A stretch of 64,000 bases of DNA from Tritrichomonas musculus (GCA_039105265.1 JAPFFF010000001.1:868001-932000), one strand, 5' to 3'. Positions 36,977 through 48,528 are shown, numbered from the stretch's first letter. The notes: generated by a model from the sequence alone, not told the origin. Numbers and translations are program-made.

Positions 36977-39900
36977 ATGACTGACGGTAGTATCATTAGT
37001 AATATCCAAAAATTGCTTGCAAAACCCAAAAATAAAGTTATAGCTAGTACTTCCATCCGATATCTTAGCCAAAATCTTGAGCAAGCGATTACTCATGCTG
37101 ACTTTTTTCAGATTGATCTTGAAAGTTATGGAGAACGAATAATACAATCTTCAGATTTACCGGACGATAGAAAAGAAGAGATACGCCAAATGTTTTCAAA
37201 CCCACCGCAAGTTGCTGATAATAAATCTTCTTCAAGTAGTTCTAATAAGTTTGAAAAAATTAGGGCTTCATATGCGCAACCACAACCACAACCGGCTCCA
37301 ATACAAAAGACACCAGCAACTCAACCTAAACCTAATTATGCTAAACCCAAAGCTCCTGCAAGCATTCCAGCTAAAGTAATTGACGTAGATGAAAAGAATC
37401 CTACTATTGAAGCTTTTAATAGTCTTCCAATCAAGAGGCAACAATCAATTGTTTCCAATTTCATTCAAGATAATCGCAACGAATTTACTCAAATCAATAA
37501 TCTTTTACTTTATTTAATTGGGCTCGAAAAATTATCTGAGACAAATCCAAGCTTTGCCATTTCCTCTAATAATCCGAAAAATCTCTTACTTGAATCCAAT
37601 CTTGATTCAATTACAATACTTCCCGAAGCTCTTGAAGTCCTTGTTCAAAACAATATCCTTGATTCCAAAAACATGGTTGATCAAATGAAACAATTTGTAG
37701 ATACCTCATTCCAAATCCAATATCCCCAAAAATTCTCAAGAATTACACCCGAAGTACTCTCACGCACTCAATGTTACAAAGCAGCCAAAACCAAAATCGA
37801 GTTATTTATCACTGGTGTTGAAGAAACCAATAAGCAATATCAAAATAACAAATTCATCAACTACATCAAACTAGACGACCAAGTCACAACCATTTCAGAC
37901 TCTGCCTTTACCCGATGTGTTTCGTTAACCCGCATCACCTTTTCTCCTCATACTACAGTAATTGGCAAATATGCATTTAATGGCTGCTCGTCCTTAGAAA
38001 AAGTTGAACTTCCATCTTCACTCAAAGAAATAGGCAACAATGCATTCTGCTCTTGTCCCAAGCTCACTGAAATATCCATACCTTCCACATTAGGATCCCT
38101 TGGTGAAGGCGTCTTCTCAAATACAGGATTAACCGAAATTACGCTTCCAACGATCGTTAAAGCGATACCCAATTCATTATTTGACGGTTGCTCTCAATTG
38201 ACCAAAGTAACGGCTGTTTCAGCAATTACTTCCGTTGGCAAGAACTCTTTCAAGGGCTGCAAGTCACTCGAGCTAATCTCAGCACCAGAGATACCTGAAA
38301 CATTGAATGCAAAGGAGCTTCTGATACCGACACTGACCTCTCTAACTGAAGGAAGCTTCACTGGCTGTTCATCCTTTGAAAAAGTGACAATTCCAGCGGG
38401 TATAACGGTCGTTCCAAAGTCGTGCTTCAAGGGCTGCTCTGGAATGAAAGAAGTTGACATTCCCGAGTCTGTGGCGACCATTGAAACAGAGGCATTCAAA
38501 GATTGCTCACAGCTTTCTGAAGTCCAGATAAAGAGCGCTTTGAATGAGCTCGGAGTTAGCTCGTTTGAGGGCTGCAAGGCACTTGTTCAGTTTGACTTTG
38601 ACTACAGCAAAGAAATGCTTAACGATGCCGTCTTTAAGGACTGCTCGTCATTGAGCAAAATCAAGATTCCGCTCTCTGTTAACCAGATCGGAAACGAGAC
38701 ATTCTATGGATGCACTTCTCTCTGCGACCTTGACTTTTCAACGCCAATTTCAAACCTCGGAAAAGGAACGTTTAAGGGATGCTACAAATTGAAAGAGTAC
38801 CCATCAACATCGCCACTCGAGTCAATTGGCGCTGACTGCTTCAGTGGCTGCTCATCTTTGGAGAGGCTGACAATGGCATCGTCAACGTCCATTGGTGAGA
38901 ATGCCTTCCTCAACTGCTCCTCTTTGACTGAAGTAACAATCCCATCTGCCTTGAAAGGCATCTCAAAGCTTCTTCTCAGGGGCTGCACCAACCTCAGGAG
39001 GATCATCATTGCTGAAGGCGCCGAGTTCATTCCAGAGAACGCCTTTGAAAACATGTTCTCATTGAGAGAAATTGTCGTTCCTCAGACAATCACATCGATT
39101 GGCGAGAAGGCATTCAAAGGCTGCTCAAACCTTGAACAAATTGACATTCCTGCAGCGGTTACCTCTATCGGTTTCCAAGCCTTCAAGAACTGCAAGAATT
39201 TGAAGAAGATTTTGCTCAATGATTGTCAAATGACTGAGATACAAGATGACACTTTTTCATACTGTGAATCATTGCAAGAAATCAGCTTTCCTTCTGGACT
39301 TACAACGATAGGTGCACGTGCATTTGGCAACTGTACTTCCTTACAAAAAGTTGAGCTGCCATCATCAATTACCAAGCTATGTGATTCATCCTTCCAAAAG
39401 TGCACGGCATTGACCGAAATAACATTGCCTGACTCTCTTGAAACAATCGAAAACGAAGTGTTCTCTGGTTGTCTTAAATTGGCAAACGTGCAGCTTCCTT
39501 CATCTATTACAATCATCAACAACAAAGTCTTCGAGAGTTGTGATTCACTGACTGAAATAGCAATTCCTTCTGAAGTGACATTCATTGGCGAAGGCGCCTT
39601 TTCATACTGCTCCTCACTTGCTCATATTGAAATTCCTTCTTCAGTCACAAAGATCTGTAACTCGGCATTCAAAAAGTGCTCTTCACTCACTGAAGTCTCC
39701 ATTCCTTCTTCAGTCTCAGAGATTGAAGATTTCACCTTTGAAGGCTGCAGCTCGTTGACACATGTTGAGCTTCCATCAACAATCACAAAGATTAACAGTT
39801 ATGCCTTCAATAACTGCCAAGCATTGGCTGATTTTGCAATCCCTTCATCTGTTACAGAGATTGGCATATCAGCGTTCAGAAACTGCAGTTCACTCACTGA

Positions 39901-40873
39901 AATAACCGTTCCTGAGTCGATTACAATATTGAACAATTCAGTATTCAAAGAGTGCCCATCATTAAAGCAGGTCAATCTTCCATCCGGACTATCAAAGATC
40001 TGCGCAAATTGCTTCGAAGGCTGCACGTCTCTCTCTGAGTTGTCGATTCCAGACACAGTCATGGCGCTTGAGAACGAAGTCTTCTATGGCTGTTCATCGC
40101 TTACTGAGATGAAGTTGTCATCCGTAGAAGTCATTGGAAACGGAACATTCATGAAATGCAGTTCAATGACACAAATTGAAATTCCAGATTGTGTCAAGCA
40201 AATTGGAAAGAGCGCCTTCAGTGGCTGCACAATGCTGACTGAGATCAATTTACCTTCTATTTTGACAGCTATTCATGATACAACATTCGATGATTGTTCA
40301 TCAATCAAAAAACTCGTTATTCCTGAGAATGTCATTAGAATTCATCAATGCGCATTCAGGTTTTGCACCTCACTTGAAGAGATTGAGTTGCCTGAAAGTC
40401 TAATGACAATTGAACGTAATGCTTTCGAAGGCTGTTCTTCATTGACGCACATAACAATTCCTTCTCAAGTGTCTGAATTGTCTGAGTTCATCTTCTTCGG
40501 CTGCATTTCTTTGAGAGATATCACTTTCAATGGAAAAATTAAGGTCATTGGAAACCACGCTTTCAAGAGTTGCGAAGGACTCGAAAGCATCAATATTCCA
40601 TGCAACTTCACGACAATCGAAGAGAAGGCATTCAGTGGCTGCGTGTCACTCAGCAAGGTTACTTCTTCAGGCGGCACCGAAAACTTAATTAGGGCAATCA
40701 AGAGAAACGCTTTCGAAGATACTTCTTCACTCCAAGAAGCTGTCTTTGGCGTAGTTGATGAAATTGAAGTGGAAGCTTTCAATAACTCTTCTTGCCAGAA
40801 GATTCAGTTGAAAGAATACAAAGGAAAGAAATTTGAGTTATATAACTCAATTGAATATTTGGATTGTGAATAA
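36977..40873 (+). CDS. large BspA-like leucine-rich repeat protein (1298 aa)
   Basis: The ATG at 36977 follows a TCATCT word. Residues 1-300 are not LRR: a helical start, a Ser run (SSSSSS), a Gln/Pro-rich linker (QPQPQPAPIQ) and a second helical part. From about residue 300 to the end there are around forty 23-residue repeats of the Treponema/BspA type (LTEITLPDSLETIENEVFSGC; core IPSSVTxIGxxAFxxCSSL). BspA-like proteins are the largest surface-protein family claimed in trichomonads and are thought to bind host or matrix proteins. This one has no signal peptide and no membrane segment, so surface location is doubtful. The repeat part is GC-richer and more codon-biased than the neighbours. 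The frame is intact throughout. Confidence 0.9.
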   Translation: MTDGSIISNIQKLLAKPKNKVIASTSIRYLSQNLEQAITHADFFQIDLESYGERIIQSSDLPDDRKEEIRQMFSNPPQVADNKSSSSSSNKFEKIRASYAQPQPQPAPIQKTPATQPKPNYAKPKAPASIPAKVIDVDEKNPTIEAFNSLPIKRQQSIVSNFIQDNRNEFTQINNLLLYLIGLEKLSETNPSFAISSNNPKNLLLESNLDSITILPEALEVLVQNNILDSKNMVDQMKQFVDTSFQIQYPQKFSRITPEVLSRTQCYKAAKTKIELFITGVEETNKQYQNNKFINYIKLDDQVTTISDSAFTRCVSLTRITFSPHTTVIGKYAFNGCSSLEKVELPSSLKEIGNNAFCSCPKLTEISIPSTLGSLGEGVFSNTGLTEITLPTIVKAIPNSLFDGCSQLTKVTAVSAITSVGKNSFKGCKSLELISAPEIPETLNAKELLIPTLTSLTEGSFTGCSSFEKVTIPAGITVVPKSCFKGCSGMKEVDIPESVATIETEAFKDCSQLSEVQIKSALNELGVSSFEGCKALVQFDFDYSKEMLNDAVFKDCSSLSKIKIPLSVNQIGNETFYGCTSLCDLDFSTPISNLGKGTFKGCYKLKEYPSTSPLESIGADCFSGCSSLERLTMASSTSIGENAFLNCSSLTEVTIPSALKGISKLLLRGCTNLRRIIIAEGAEFIPENAFENMFSLREIVVPQTITSIGEKAFKGCSNLEQIDIPAAVTSIGFQAFKNCKNLKKILLNDCQMTEIQDDTFSYCESLQEISFPSGLTTIGARAFGNCTSLQKVELPSSITKLCDSSFQKCTALTEITLPDSLETIENEVFSGCLKLANVQLPSSITIINNKVFESCDSLTEIAIPSEVTFIGEGAFSYCSSLAHIEIPSSVTKICNSAFKKCSSLTEVSIPSSVSEIEDFTFEGCSSLTHVELPSTITKINSYAFNNCQALADFAIPSSVTEIGISAFRNCSSLTEITVPESITILNNSVFKECPSLKQVNLPSGLSKICANCFEGCTSLSELSIPDTVMALENEVFYGCSSLTEMKLSSVEVIGNGTFMKCSSMTQIEIPDCVKQIGKSAFSGCTMLTEINLPSILTAIHDTTFDDCSSIKKLVIPENVIRIHQCAFRFCTSLEEIELPESLMTIERNAFEGCSSLTHITIPSQVSELSEFIFFGCISLRDITFNGKIKVIGNHAFKSCEGLESINIPCNFTTIEEKAFSGCVSLSKVTSSGGTENLIRAIKRNAFEDTSSLQEAVFGVVDEIEVEAFNNSSCQKIQLKEYKGKKFELYNSIEYLDCE

Positions 40874-41044
40874 TTTTTATTAATAATTCTTTCTATTTAA
40901 AAAAAATAAGTTATCCTAATTGTATTGATTTTTTTATTAATGCCAATTTAAAGACCATATTTGACCTTTTATATGTCAATTTTAAATATTTTTCTAAACA
41001 AAGAAAATTTTAAATAGTGATTTAAAACATTAAAAAAACGAATA

Positions 41045-41115
41045 GTCCGAGTAATTCAATGGCTAGAATGGAATGTTAACACCTTTCTTACGGCGGTTCG
41101 ATTCCGTCCTTGGAC
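41045..41115 (+). tRNA. tRNA-Val (AAC)
   Basis: The acceptor stem GTCCGAG pairs with CTTGGAC. The D arm is ATTC/GAAT around AATGGCTA. The anticodon loop TTAACAC gives AAC, and its stem has one T-T mismatch. The T arm GGCGG-TTCGATT-CCGTC is complete. There is no intron. A run of seven T (41117-41123) right after the gene serves as the RNA polymerase III terminator. Confidence 0.9.
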
Positions 41116-41812
41116 ATTTTTTTGATTAATTCTTATAAATGATTAATTAAACTTCATTTTATTTTTGCAAATCATTTTCTCAGTGTTATTCAAGCAATAA
41201 AATACTTTTTCTTGAAGGAACTTAAATCAATTTTGTTTTGATTGATTTTTATCTTTGATTCATAATTCATGGTAATACTCTTGTTTTTAAGTATTTTATC
41301 TTTATCTCGATGACAAAACATAGAATAACTAAATATTCATCTTGAAATTTGGTTTCTCATAGTGAGAATTATCTTAATTACATAATTTTTTTAAAATTTA
41401 TATTCAAACAAAATAGGTTTAAAAAGACTGGTATATTCTCAAGATGATTGGTATACTCAAAATGATGTATTTATGAAATAGAGAATATATCTCTAAATGT
41501 ATATAAAGTAATTATCTAATTGCCACACTATCTTGAATACTGGGCATAAATTACAGAACAAAAAGCTTTTTTAAAGCTCCGAACAATCTTACATGGATTT
41601 TTATTTTTATTCCTGCATAGATCCTTATTGTGTGAGGCACCATAGCTCATTTAATGTATATTATAGTCAAATAAAGTCTAATTAATATCCTGACTTTTGA
41701 AATCAAGAAATTTTTTTTTTATTTTTTTTTATTTTAAAATTTTCAGAAAAATTTTGATTGCCAGTTGAAAATTTGAGATAAAATATTCAATTTTATTTTT
41801 TATAAAATCTCC
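41116..41812. other. intergenic, nothing recognised
   Basis: AT-rich sequence between tRNA-Val and the ankyrin gene; no gene or repeat is supported beyond the terminator T run. Confidence 0.5.
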
Positions 41813-44800
41813 ATGGAGATTGAAAATTACATTGAGATAATAAAAAAAAATCAATTTAATATATTATCGTTTTTAAACAGTAATGAAAGCATGGAAGAAA
41901 ATTACCAAAATATAACCAATTTTTTTGATGATCAACAAATTCGAAATAACAAATATGAAATGAAATTATTTTTAAGGTTAATTGTTCATTTATCCAATTA
42001 TCATCACCGATCAACTAATTTTTACCACAAAATTGAAATGATTTTACTTTACTTCAAAGACGAATTCCACAAATATTTTACGAATTCCGAAATCTTCGAA
42101 ATTTTTGAAAGCAACAAAAGAATTCTTTTATTTCTAATTGAACAAAAAATCATCTTGTTTGATGAATCAATTTATAAATCTATTTCAAGAATAAAAAATT
42201 ATTTTTTATATTTCGAAAATGAAATTAAATCATTTGAAAAAAATAGAAATCAAAAAGGCAAGCAAGAAAACAAAAAAGAAAATGATAGTGATAAATTTTC
42301 AGAGGGATTGGTTCTTTTTAAGTTCAATCATGAAGAAGAAATAGATGATCAAAAGAAATTTTTATTTAATGAAAAAAGAAAAGTTGGTGAAAATGACAAT
42401 GAAATATGTAAATTGATTAGAAATGATTCTGTTGAAGAATTTGATAAATACATCACAGATAATAATATATCGCTTAATTCAAAAGTTAATGAATCAATAT
42501 TTGAAACAAATACTATTTTAACGAATAAAAAAGCATCATTAATTGAATATGCATCTTTCTTTGGATCCATCAAAATATTCAATTTTTTGCATTCACATAA
42601 AGCGTCTTTAACTCCGTCTTTGTGGATCTATGGTGTTCATGGATGTAATGAAGAAATATTAAATATTCTTGAGAGTAATAATATTAAGCCTGAAGATGAA
42701 ACATATTCAAAGTGTTTTGAAGAAGCAATCAAGTCTCATCATAACGATATTGCATATTATATTGGATACACTTTTTTACAAGTAAATTCAGATATCATTA
42801 TTGAAAACAACAAATATTGTCATCAATATTATAATTTTATGCTGTTTGAAAATTTGTTAATTAATAAATATGTTGTAAAATTGGTTGAATATGATTATTA
42901 CACATTAGTGAAGCTTCTTTTACCATCGTTCAACGTAAACAAAAAAATAGAAATGTCTGACAGTTTTTTAAAAAAATTTGATCAATTTAGATGGTCCAAA
43001 AAAACGGTTGAAAAACCGATATTGGCTTTTGCGATTGAAAAAGGAAATGTTGACATCGTTAAACTTATTTTATCTAGTCCACAAATTGATTTTAATATAA
43101 AATTGGTAGAGAAAACTAATTGGTATCGAATAAACGATGATGCTGAAAGTTTAAAAGAAAATTGGATAGTTGAGAAAACAATGCTACAAGTTGCTTTTGA
43201 GAATAAAACCAAAAATTTTCAATTAATTGAGACCTTATTATCAACAACTTCTATTAATATCAATGATACAATTACAATTCAAATGAATACCAATGATGAA
43301 ATCGTCAAAACAAAGAAGACAATTTTGCATTTGGCTGTTGAAGAAGGAAATTTAAAAATACTTCGTCTTTTGTTATCACATCCCAAAATTAATGTTAACA
43401 GCAAATACTTAGTAACTGAAAATGATTCAACAATATTAAAAAATATTACTGCGTTGCAAATTGCAGTTGATACTGAAAATATAGAAATTTGTAAACTATT
43501 AATATCGCATCCAAAGATTGATAACAATTTTGTTTCAAAAGATTCAAAATCGAATGAAACTCTGTTAAGTAGTGCAGTTCAAAATAAAAATATAGAAATT
43601 GTAAAATTGTTATTATCAAAATTTAATATTAACATTAATGCAATTGTTGAAGCAAACGTTATTCGTATCAATAAAAGTGGGCGAGGTAAAAATTTAGTAA
43701 AAATAAAAAGAACAGCATTATGCATTGCAATTGAGAATAATGATATAGATATTACTAAAGCACTGTTATCGTATCCAAATATTAATGTAAATATTGCATC
43801 AATTGAGACATCAGCAAAATTCACTACTGAAGAAACGCCATTATTTATAGCAGTTCATAATAATTGTATAGATATTGCTAAACTTCTTTTGGCAAATCCA
43901 AGGATTAATGTTAATGCGAAATCAACAATGATATCCCAAAAATACAAAATAGAAATTCCTTTGTTATATAGAGCTGTTGAAATAAAATCTATTGATATTG
44001 TCAAATTATTATTATCAAATCCGAATATATTTATTAATGATACTTTTAATAAAGAATACGAATATAAAAATACAATAAGTAAAAAAACTGCTATACAGTT
44101 AGCTATTGAAATGGATCAATCTAAAATTGCACAAGTTTTATTATCAAATCCAAACATTGATGTTAATTGTAAATACACTGTTGTTAAAAACAATTCAATA
44201 AATTTGGTAAATTTGGCATTATTGAAAACTGCTGTTGAAAATAGTAACATTGAAATCGTTAAACTTTTATTATCAAAACCAAAAATTGACCTTAATTTCG
44301 TATCGACTAATTATCAATCAAAAATGAATGATGAGATTGATAGCGATTATGATGAAGAAAAAGACAGAACAATAAAAGAAACAGTACTAGGTATTGCGGT
44401 TAAATTACATGATACTAAAATTGTTAAACTTTTATTATCATACCAAAGTATTGATGTGAATATTCAGGTTATTGAAGAATCAAAAGAATCGACATCTGAA
44501 AAAACACCATTATTTATTGCAATTGAAAATGAATATGATGACATTGTTAAACTTTTATTATCTAATCCGAATATAAATGTTAATATGAAATCATCAGAAA
44601 TACGGATATTAGCATCATATAAAGCACAAAAAACTCCATTATACAAAGCTGTTGAAAACAAATCTACCGAAATTGTGAAATTATTACTGTCAAATCCAAA
44701 TATTGATGTTAATGATCTATCAATTGAGTCAACAATAAAAATGACATTAAAGCAAACAGCTCTATATTATGCGGTTGAAAAAAAATTAACTTCAATTATT

Positions 44801-45319
44801 GCTCTATTATTATCAAATACTAATACTAATCCTAATATTAAATCAGAAGAAATTCTTCCTGATAGCACATTAAAATCTGAAAAAACACCATTATTTAAAG
44901 CCATTCAAGATCGATCTCTGCTTATAATTGAATTTTTAGTGAAATATCCATCTATAGATGTCAATGTAAAATCACTTGAGACGAAAAATTCATCTTGTGG
45001 AATAATGAGGTGTGAAAAGACTCCCTTATATCTGGCAGTTGAAAATATACAACAAGAAATTATACAAACTTTATTAAAAAATCGAAAAATTGATGTTAAT
45101 CTTCTATCTTGTAAAACAATTAATATTGATGGCGAGAATTTTATCAAAACAGATTCTCCTTTGCATATTGCTGCATTATCAGAAAAATTAGATATTATTA
45201 ATCTTTTATTAAAAAATAAAAAAATTGATGTTAATGTTAAAGATGAGCATGGAAAAACGCCAATTGAATTGGTAAGTAATAAAAAAGTAATTTCATTGTT
45301 GAAACAAAAAATTGAATAA
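41813..45319 (+). CDS. intact DUF3447/ankyrin repeat protein (1168 aa)
   Basis: The ATG at 41813 opens an uninterrupted frame. The N-terminal domain (about 1-380) carries HHRSTNFYHKIEMILLYF, ESNKRILLFLIEQK, RKVGENDNEICKLI, ASLIEYASFFGSIKIFNF and SHHNDIAYYI. It is followed by about sixteen ankyrin repeats (TPLFIAIENEYDDIVKLLLS). Between repeats there are extra linkers of 5-20 residues, longer than in canonical ankyrins. The protein ends with the cap GKTPIELVSNKKVISLLKQK. It is the same family as the split genes at 5267-10122 and 60694-63840, but here the linkers are coding and in frame. It gives a direct comparison for the spacers in those genes. It is predicted to be soluble. Confidence 0.9.
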   Translation: MEIENYIEIIKKNQFNILSFLNSNESMEENYQNITNFFDDQQIRNNKYEMKLFLRLIVHLSNYHHRSTNFYHKIEMILLYFKDEFHKYFTNSEIFEIFESNKRILLFLIEQKIILFDESIYKSISRIKNYFLYFENEIKSFEKNRNQKGKQENKKENDSDKFSEGLVLFKFNHEEEIDDQKKFLFNEKRKVGENDNEICKLIRNDSVEEFDKYITDNNISLNSKVNESIFETNTILTNKKASLIEYASFFGSIKIFNFLHSHKASLTPSLWIYGVHGCNEEILNILESNNIKPEDETYSKCFEEAIKSHHNDIAYYIGYTFLQVNSDIIIENNKYCHQYYNFMLFENLLINKYVVKLVEYDYYTLVKLLLPSFNVNKKIEMSDSFLKKFDQFRWSKKTVEKPILAFAIEKGNVDIVKLILSSPQIDFNIKLVEKTNWYRINDDAESLKENWIVEKTMLQVAFENKTKNFQLIETLLSTTSININDTITIQMNTNDEIVKTKKTILHLAVEEGNLKILRLLLSHPKINVNSKYLVTENDSTILKNITALQIAVDTENIEICKLLISHPKIDNNFVSKDSKSNETLLSSAVQNKNIEIVKLLLSKFNININAIVEANVIRINKSGRGKNLVKIKRTALCIAIENNDIDITKALLSYPNINVNIASIETSAKFTTEETPLFIAVHNNCIDIAKLLLANPRINVNAKSTMISQKYKIEIPLLYRAVEIKSIDIVKLLLSNPNIFINDTFNKEYEYKNTISKKTAIQLAIEMDQSKIAQVLLSNPNIDVNCKYTVVKNNSINLVNLALLKTAVENSNIEIVKLLLSKPKIDLNFVSTNYQSKMNDEIDSDYDEEKDRTIKETVLGIAVKLHDTKIVKLLLSYQSIDVNIQVIEESKESTSEKTPLFIAIENEYDDIVKLLLSNPNINVNMKSSEIRILASYKAQKTPLYKAVENKSTEIVKLLLSNPNIDVNDLSIESTIKMTLKQTALYYAVEKKLTSIIALLLSNTNTNPNIKSEEILPDSTLKSEKTPLFKAIQDRSLLIIEFLVKYPSIDVNVKSLETKNSSCGIMRCEKTPLYLAVENIQQEIIQTLLKNRKIDVNLLSCKTINIDGENFIKTDSPLHIAALSEKLDIINLLLKNKKIDVNVKDEHGKTPIELVSNKKVISLLKQKIE

Positions 45320-45549
45320 ATTTTATAATATTAAATTAAATAACATAAAATTCATTCCTCATTTTCCCATATTGTATCATCATAATTACCACACTTTTTA
45401 TAATATAAAAAACTTTTTTTTTTAAATTTTCAAATTTTAATGGGGAAAATTTTTGTTGAATCTCTCAAAATAGTTTGAAACCAAAACCCAAATATTTATA
45501 AAAAGCATATTTGATTTATTTATTGCAGACCAGAAATATTTGCTTTCAA

Positions 45550-45552
<3 letters not shown>
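45320..45552. other. short intergenic before T run
   Basis: No gene seen. The few codons before the T run (GRPEIFAFN in one frame) may or may not be the remains of the SecA-like gene. Confidence 0.3.

Positions 45553-45603
<51 letters not shown>
45553..45603 (+). repeat. 51-base T run
   Basis: The longest homopolymer in the window. It lies exactly where homology of the SecA-like gene starts. The Phe-rich N-terminus that a translation would give is an artefact of this run. Confidence 0.9.
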
Positions 45604-45604
<1 letters not shown>

Positions 45605-45609
45605 TATTC

Positions 45610-47450
45610 CATATTCTCTTTTGAACTCAATTCTTGCCTTTTTCCAAGACTTGAAAGAAATAGAAACAGTTGCTTACATGTTACATAAATGTGGCATTAA
45701 ATACATCGACATCTTCAATGGAAAAGATGAAATCCTTCGTCCTGATAGAATTGCGGGTTTAGAAGGAGCTGTTTCATTAGGAACAAATGTTTGTGGTCGT
45801 GGAACAGACATTATTCAAAGATCATCAAAGCATTTATATGTAATTGTATCAAATTTCTCATCTAATACTCGTGTAATGCATCAGGCTTACAGAAGAACAG
45901 CTCATCAAGGAAACAAAGGAACTTTTCGTGTTATTTGTGTCTCTGATCAATATCCAGCTCAACCTGAATCCTATGATGATACAGAAATGGAATCCGTTAT
46001 TAATGATTTCAAGATCAAAAATGACGAACAAAGAAGTTTTATTGATCACTTCAAGCAAAATCGTTCTTGGATATTCTCAGGCGATATTGGAAGTCAACAT
46101 TTATGTAGACAAGATATAGCAAACATGAGAGAAGCAAAAATTAATGTCAATCGAATTGTTGCTTATAATTACAAATTCCCTTAATGTATGAAAGTTGACA
46201 CTTTTTTGAATATTCAAGCACATAGAATCTTTTCTATTTACAATTGTCCAAACTCGGAATATACTTGCATTTTATTCCAACGTTATGTTAGAGAAATGGT
46301 CCTTGAGTCATGGTCTTTAATGATCAATAAAATTGATCGGCAAAACGTCTACAACAGTGGCTCTGGTCAATATGCTGAAATTCTCAGGAAAGAGAAAGAA
46401 GAATTAATTAAAAAGCTTGAAAAATATCTACCTAAATCAATCATTCCTTCTGATTACGACATTGTTCCGACATTCATGCATATTCATAACATTGTTGTTT
46501 CAAATTATCAAGATAAAGTATTAAATTGTTTCAATAAAATGCCAATGGCTTTTGCACAGATTGGTACTTTACGTTTTGCTTCATTGCAAATTGGTTTTAA
46601 GCCTTATTCATTAAAGACAAAGTCTGGAGCAAGAATCACTTATGGAAATGTTGATGAAATGAACTATATAATTGATCCTGAATTAAGATATTTGCAGAAA
46701 GAACCAGAAGAAAAATACCTTAGAATTACATTGTTAAGTATTACGCAAAGAATTGATAACATTTTCAACAAGATTTGTCAGAAGATTAACGAAGCAATTG
46801 GTGAGAAGATCTTCTTGAAATTCTTCTTAAGAAGAACTTTGGGTGGCTGTGAATTTGGTGTTTGTTTTGATATAAAATTGAATAATTTAGATAATGAGAT
46901 TCTTAAAGATTATAATTTGTTGATTGATAAAGATCCATTATTTGTTTTTACAATTAGTGTTAAAAGCATGTTTCCTATTCTAGCTAGTATTTTAATCATT
47001 GTTCTTGTTTATGTGGCTTCAATTGCTAAAGAAGTAATTGCATGGATAACATCATTCCATATCAAGTTATCTGGAGAATTGGTTAAGAAAGGTGTTGTTA
47101 CTGTTATTAAATTAATCGCACCTAAAGTAATGGAATCAATCTTAGAAAATTTCATTGATTATTTAAAGGATGCTTTAGAAAGGCAAGTTCAAGTGATGCA
47201 TACTTATTGTCCTGAATTTGCAAATGTTGTTGAAAACGTTCTTCCAATCTTTACAACTCCTAATTATGAATCCTTTGGTGAAATGATTTCTGAAAAATTT
47301 GGTGACTTCATTAAAGTGAAAACTAAATTTGGTAACCTTTTGAAAGAATCAACTGATACTGGTCTTTTAGTGAAGATTGGAATTCTTCTTCTTCTTTGCT
47401 TGGGCACTTTTATGGCAAACTTTAAACATGACAAACAAGAAAGATTCTAA
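45610..47450 (+). pseudogene. SecA-like helicase/membrane protein, 5' truncated, one in-frame stop
   Basis: Homology begins just after the T run (SILAFFQDLKEIETVAYML). SecA-type helicase motifs follow: LGTNVCGRGTDI (motif V) and MHQAYRRTAHQGNKGTFRVI (motif VI). The frame meets TAA at 46185-46187 and continues in the same frame (MKVDTFLNIQAHR), so one codon has become a stop. The second half has a SecA-like helical region, then membrane segments: ILASILIIVLVYVASIA and, at the end, ILLLLCLGTFM. Trichomonads carry many such SecA-related genes without a bacterial translocon; their role is unknown. The ATP-binding half is missing, so the copy cannot be functional as a helicase. Confidence 0.7.
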
Positions 47451-48528
47451 AGACTATGACAGCAACTACAAAGATGAAAAGAAAGCTGACAGTTTGCAAG
47501 AGAAAAATAAAAACAAAGCTAATCTTGACTCAATTTCGCCAAATAACGAAATCATCGACAAGAAGATTAAAGATTCATTTGACAAAGTGTCTAACACATA
47601 TCGTTATCAAATGGAAATCTGTGATAAAAACGTATTCATACGAAATCCAACTGAATTTGCTGATGATGCATCAAGCAAGCATTCAAGACGTTATTACAAC
47701 GGAATAGCTGATATTTCTTACTTGATTTACAAGACAAATCCGCCTAAAAATTGTCTCCAGTTGCAGTATGGAAACACGCTTGCTTTTAGTCGTGCTGTCA
47801 TTTTCCATGCGACTTTGAATCACCCGGCTATTGTGCCTTTCATCGGCTGGTATTCCTCCAGTAAAGATGATAGAATCTATGTCGAAAACAAGAAAATATT
47901 TTTAGATGATATCATATATGAAATAAAATTTGACAACTTTACATATAAGTTGATCATTGCATATGGAATTGCATGTGCCATGGAACTGTTTCATTTCAAT
48001 CGCATTGTGCACGGAGATTTGAAACCTGCTAATATTTTGGTCGATGCCATTTTACACCCCTACATTTATGAGTTCTTTTCAGCTCGCCAAATTGACTTAG
48101 AAAACACTTTCTAGAATTCTGTAGTGAACCAAGAAACGATTAGATTCTTGCCTCCCGAATATGACGAAGAACCTGCAAAATGCTGCAATTCATTCAAGCT
48201 AGATGTCTCCATGTACGGAATGATTCTTTTCAATTAGGCTTCAAATAAAAATCCGTTTATAAATTTGAATGAAAGCGACCAAATAATTCTAGCGGTTTGC
48301 TCTGGACAGAGGCCTGACTTCCCAGACTTTGTACCTGGTCATTGGAGGGAGTTGATATGCAAATGTTGGAGTCAGAATCCAGAAGAAAGACCTGAATTTA
48401 AGGATATCTGTGACAAATTGGAATCTGCTGAATTTGCGAATTCAATATCTACTGAAAAGTTCGATAAGTATAAAAATATGGTTAAAATGCACAGACCTTC
48501 TGAAAAAGTTGATAAAACTGATCTATGA
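47428..48528 (+). pseudogene. pseudokinase gene with two in-frame TAG codons
   Basis: The ATG at 47428 overlaps the end of the SecA-like frame by 23 bases. The kinase fold is recognisable: HPAIVPFIGWYSS, LIIAYGIACAMELFHFN, IVHGDLKPANILVD, FLPPEYDEEPAK, SMYGMILFN and CWSQNPEERPEFKDIC. HRD has become HGD and DFG is replaced (YEFFSARQ), so even the intact ancestor was probably catalytically weak. TAG codons at 48112-48114 and 48235-48237 break the frame; the second stands where a Trp or Glu would be expected. Either this was a separate gene or the C-terminal part of a SecA-kinase fusion joined by a frameshift near 47430. Confidence 0.7.

Noticed and set aside
45540-45609. Poly-Phe N-terminus of the SecA-like ORF
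   Set aside because: It is the 51-T run translated; homology begins only after it.
46185-48237. Reassigned stop codons (TAA/TAG as sense)
   Set aside because: Intact genes in the same window use TAA, TAG and TGA as stops, and the broken genes also show truncation and frame shifts.
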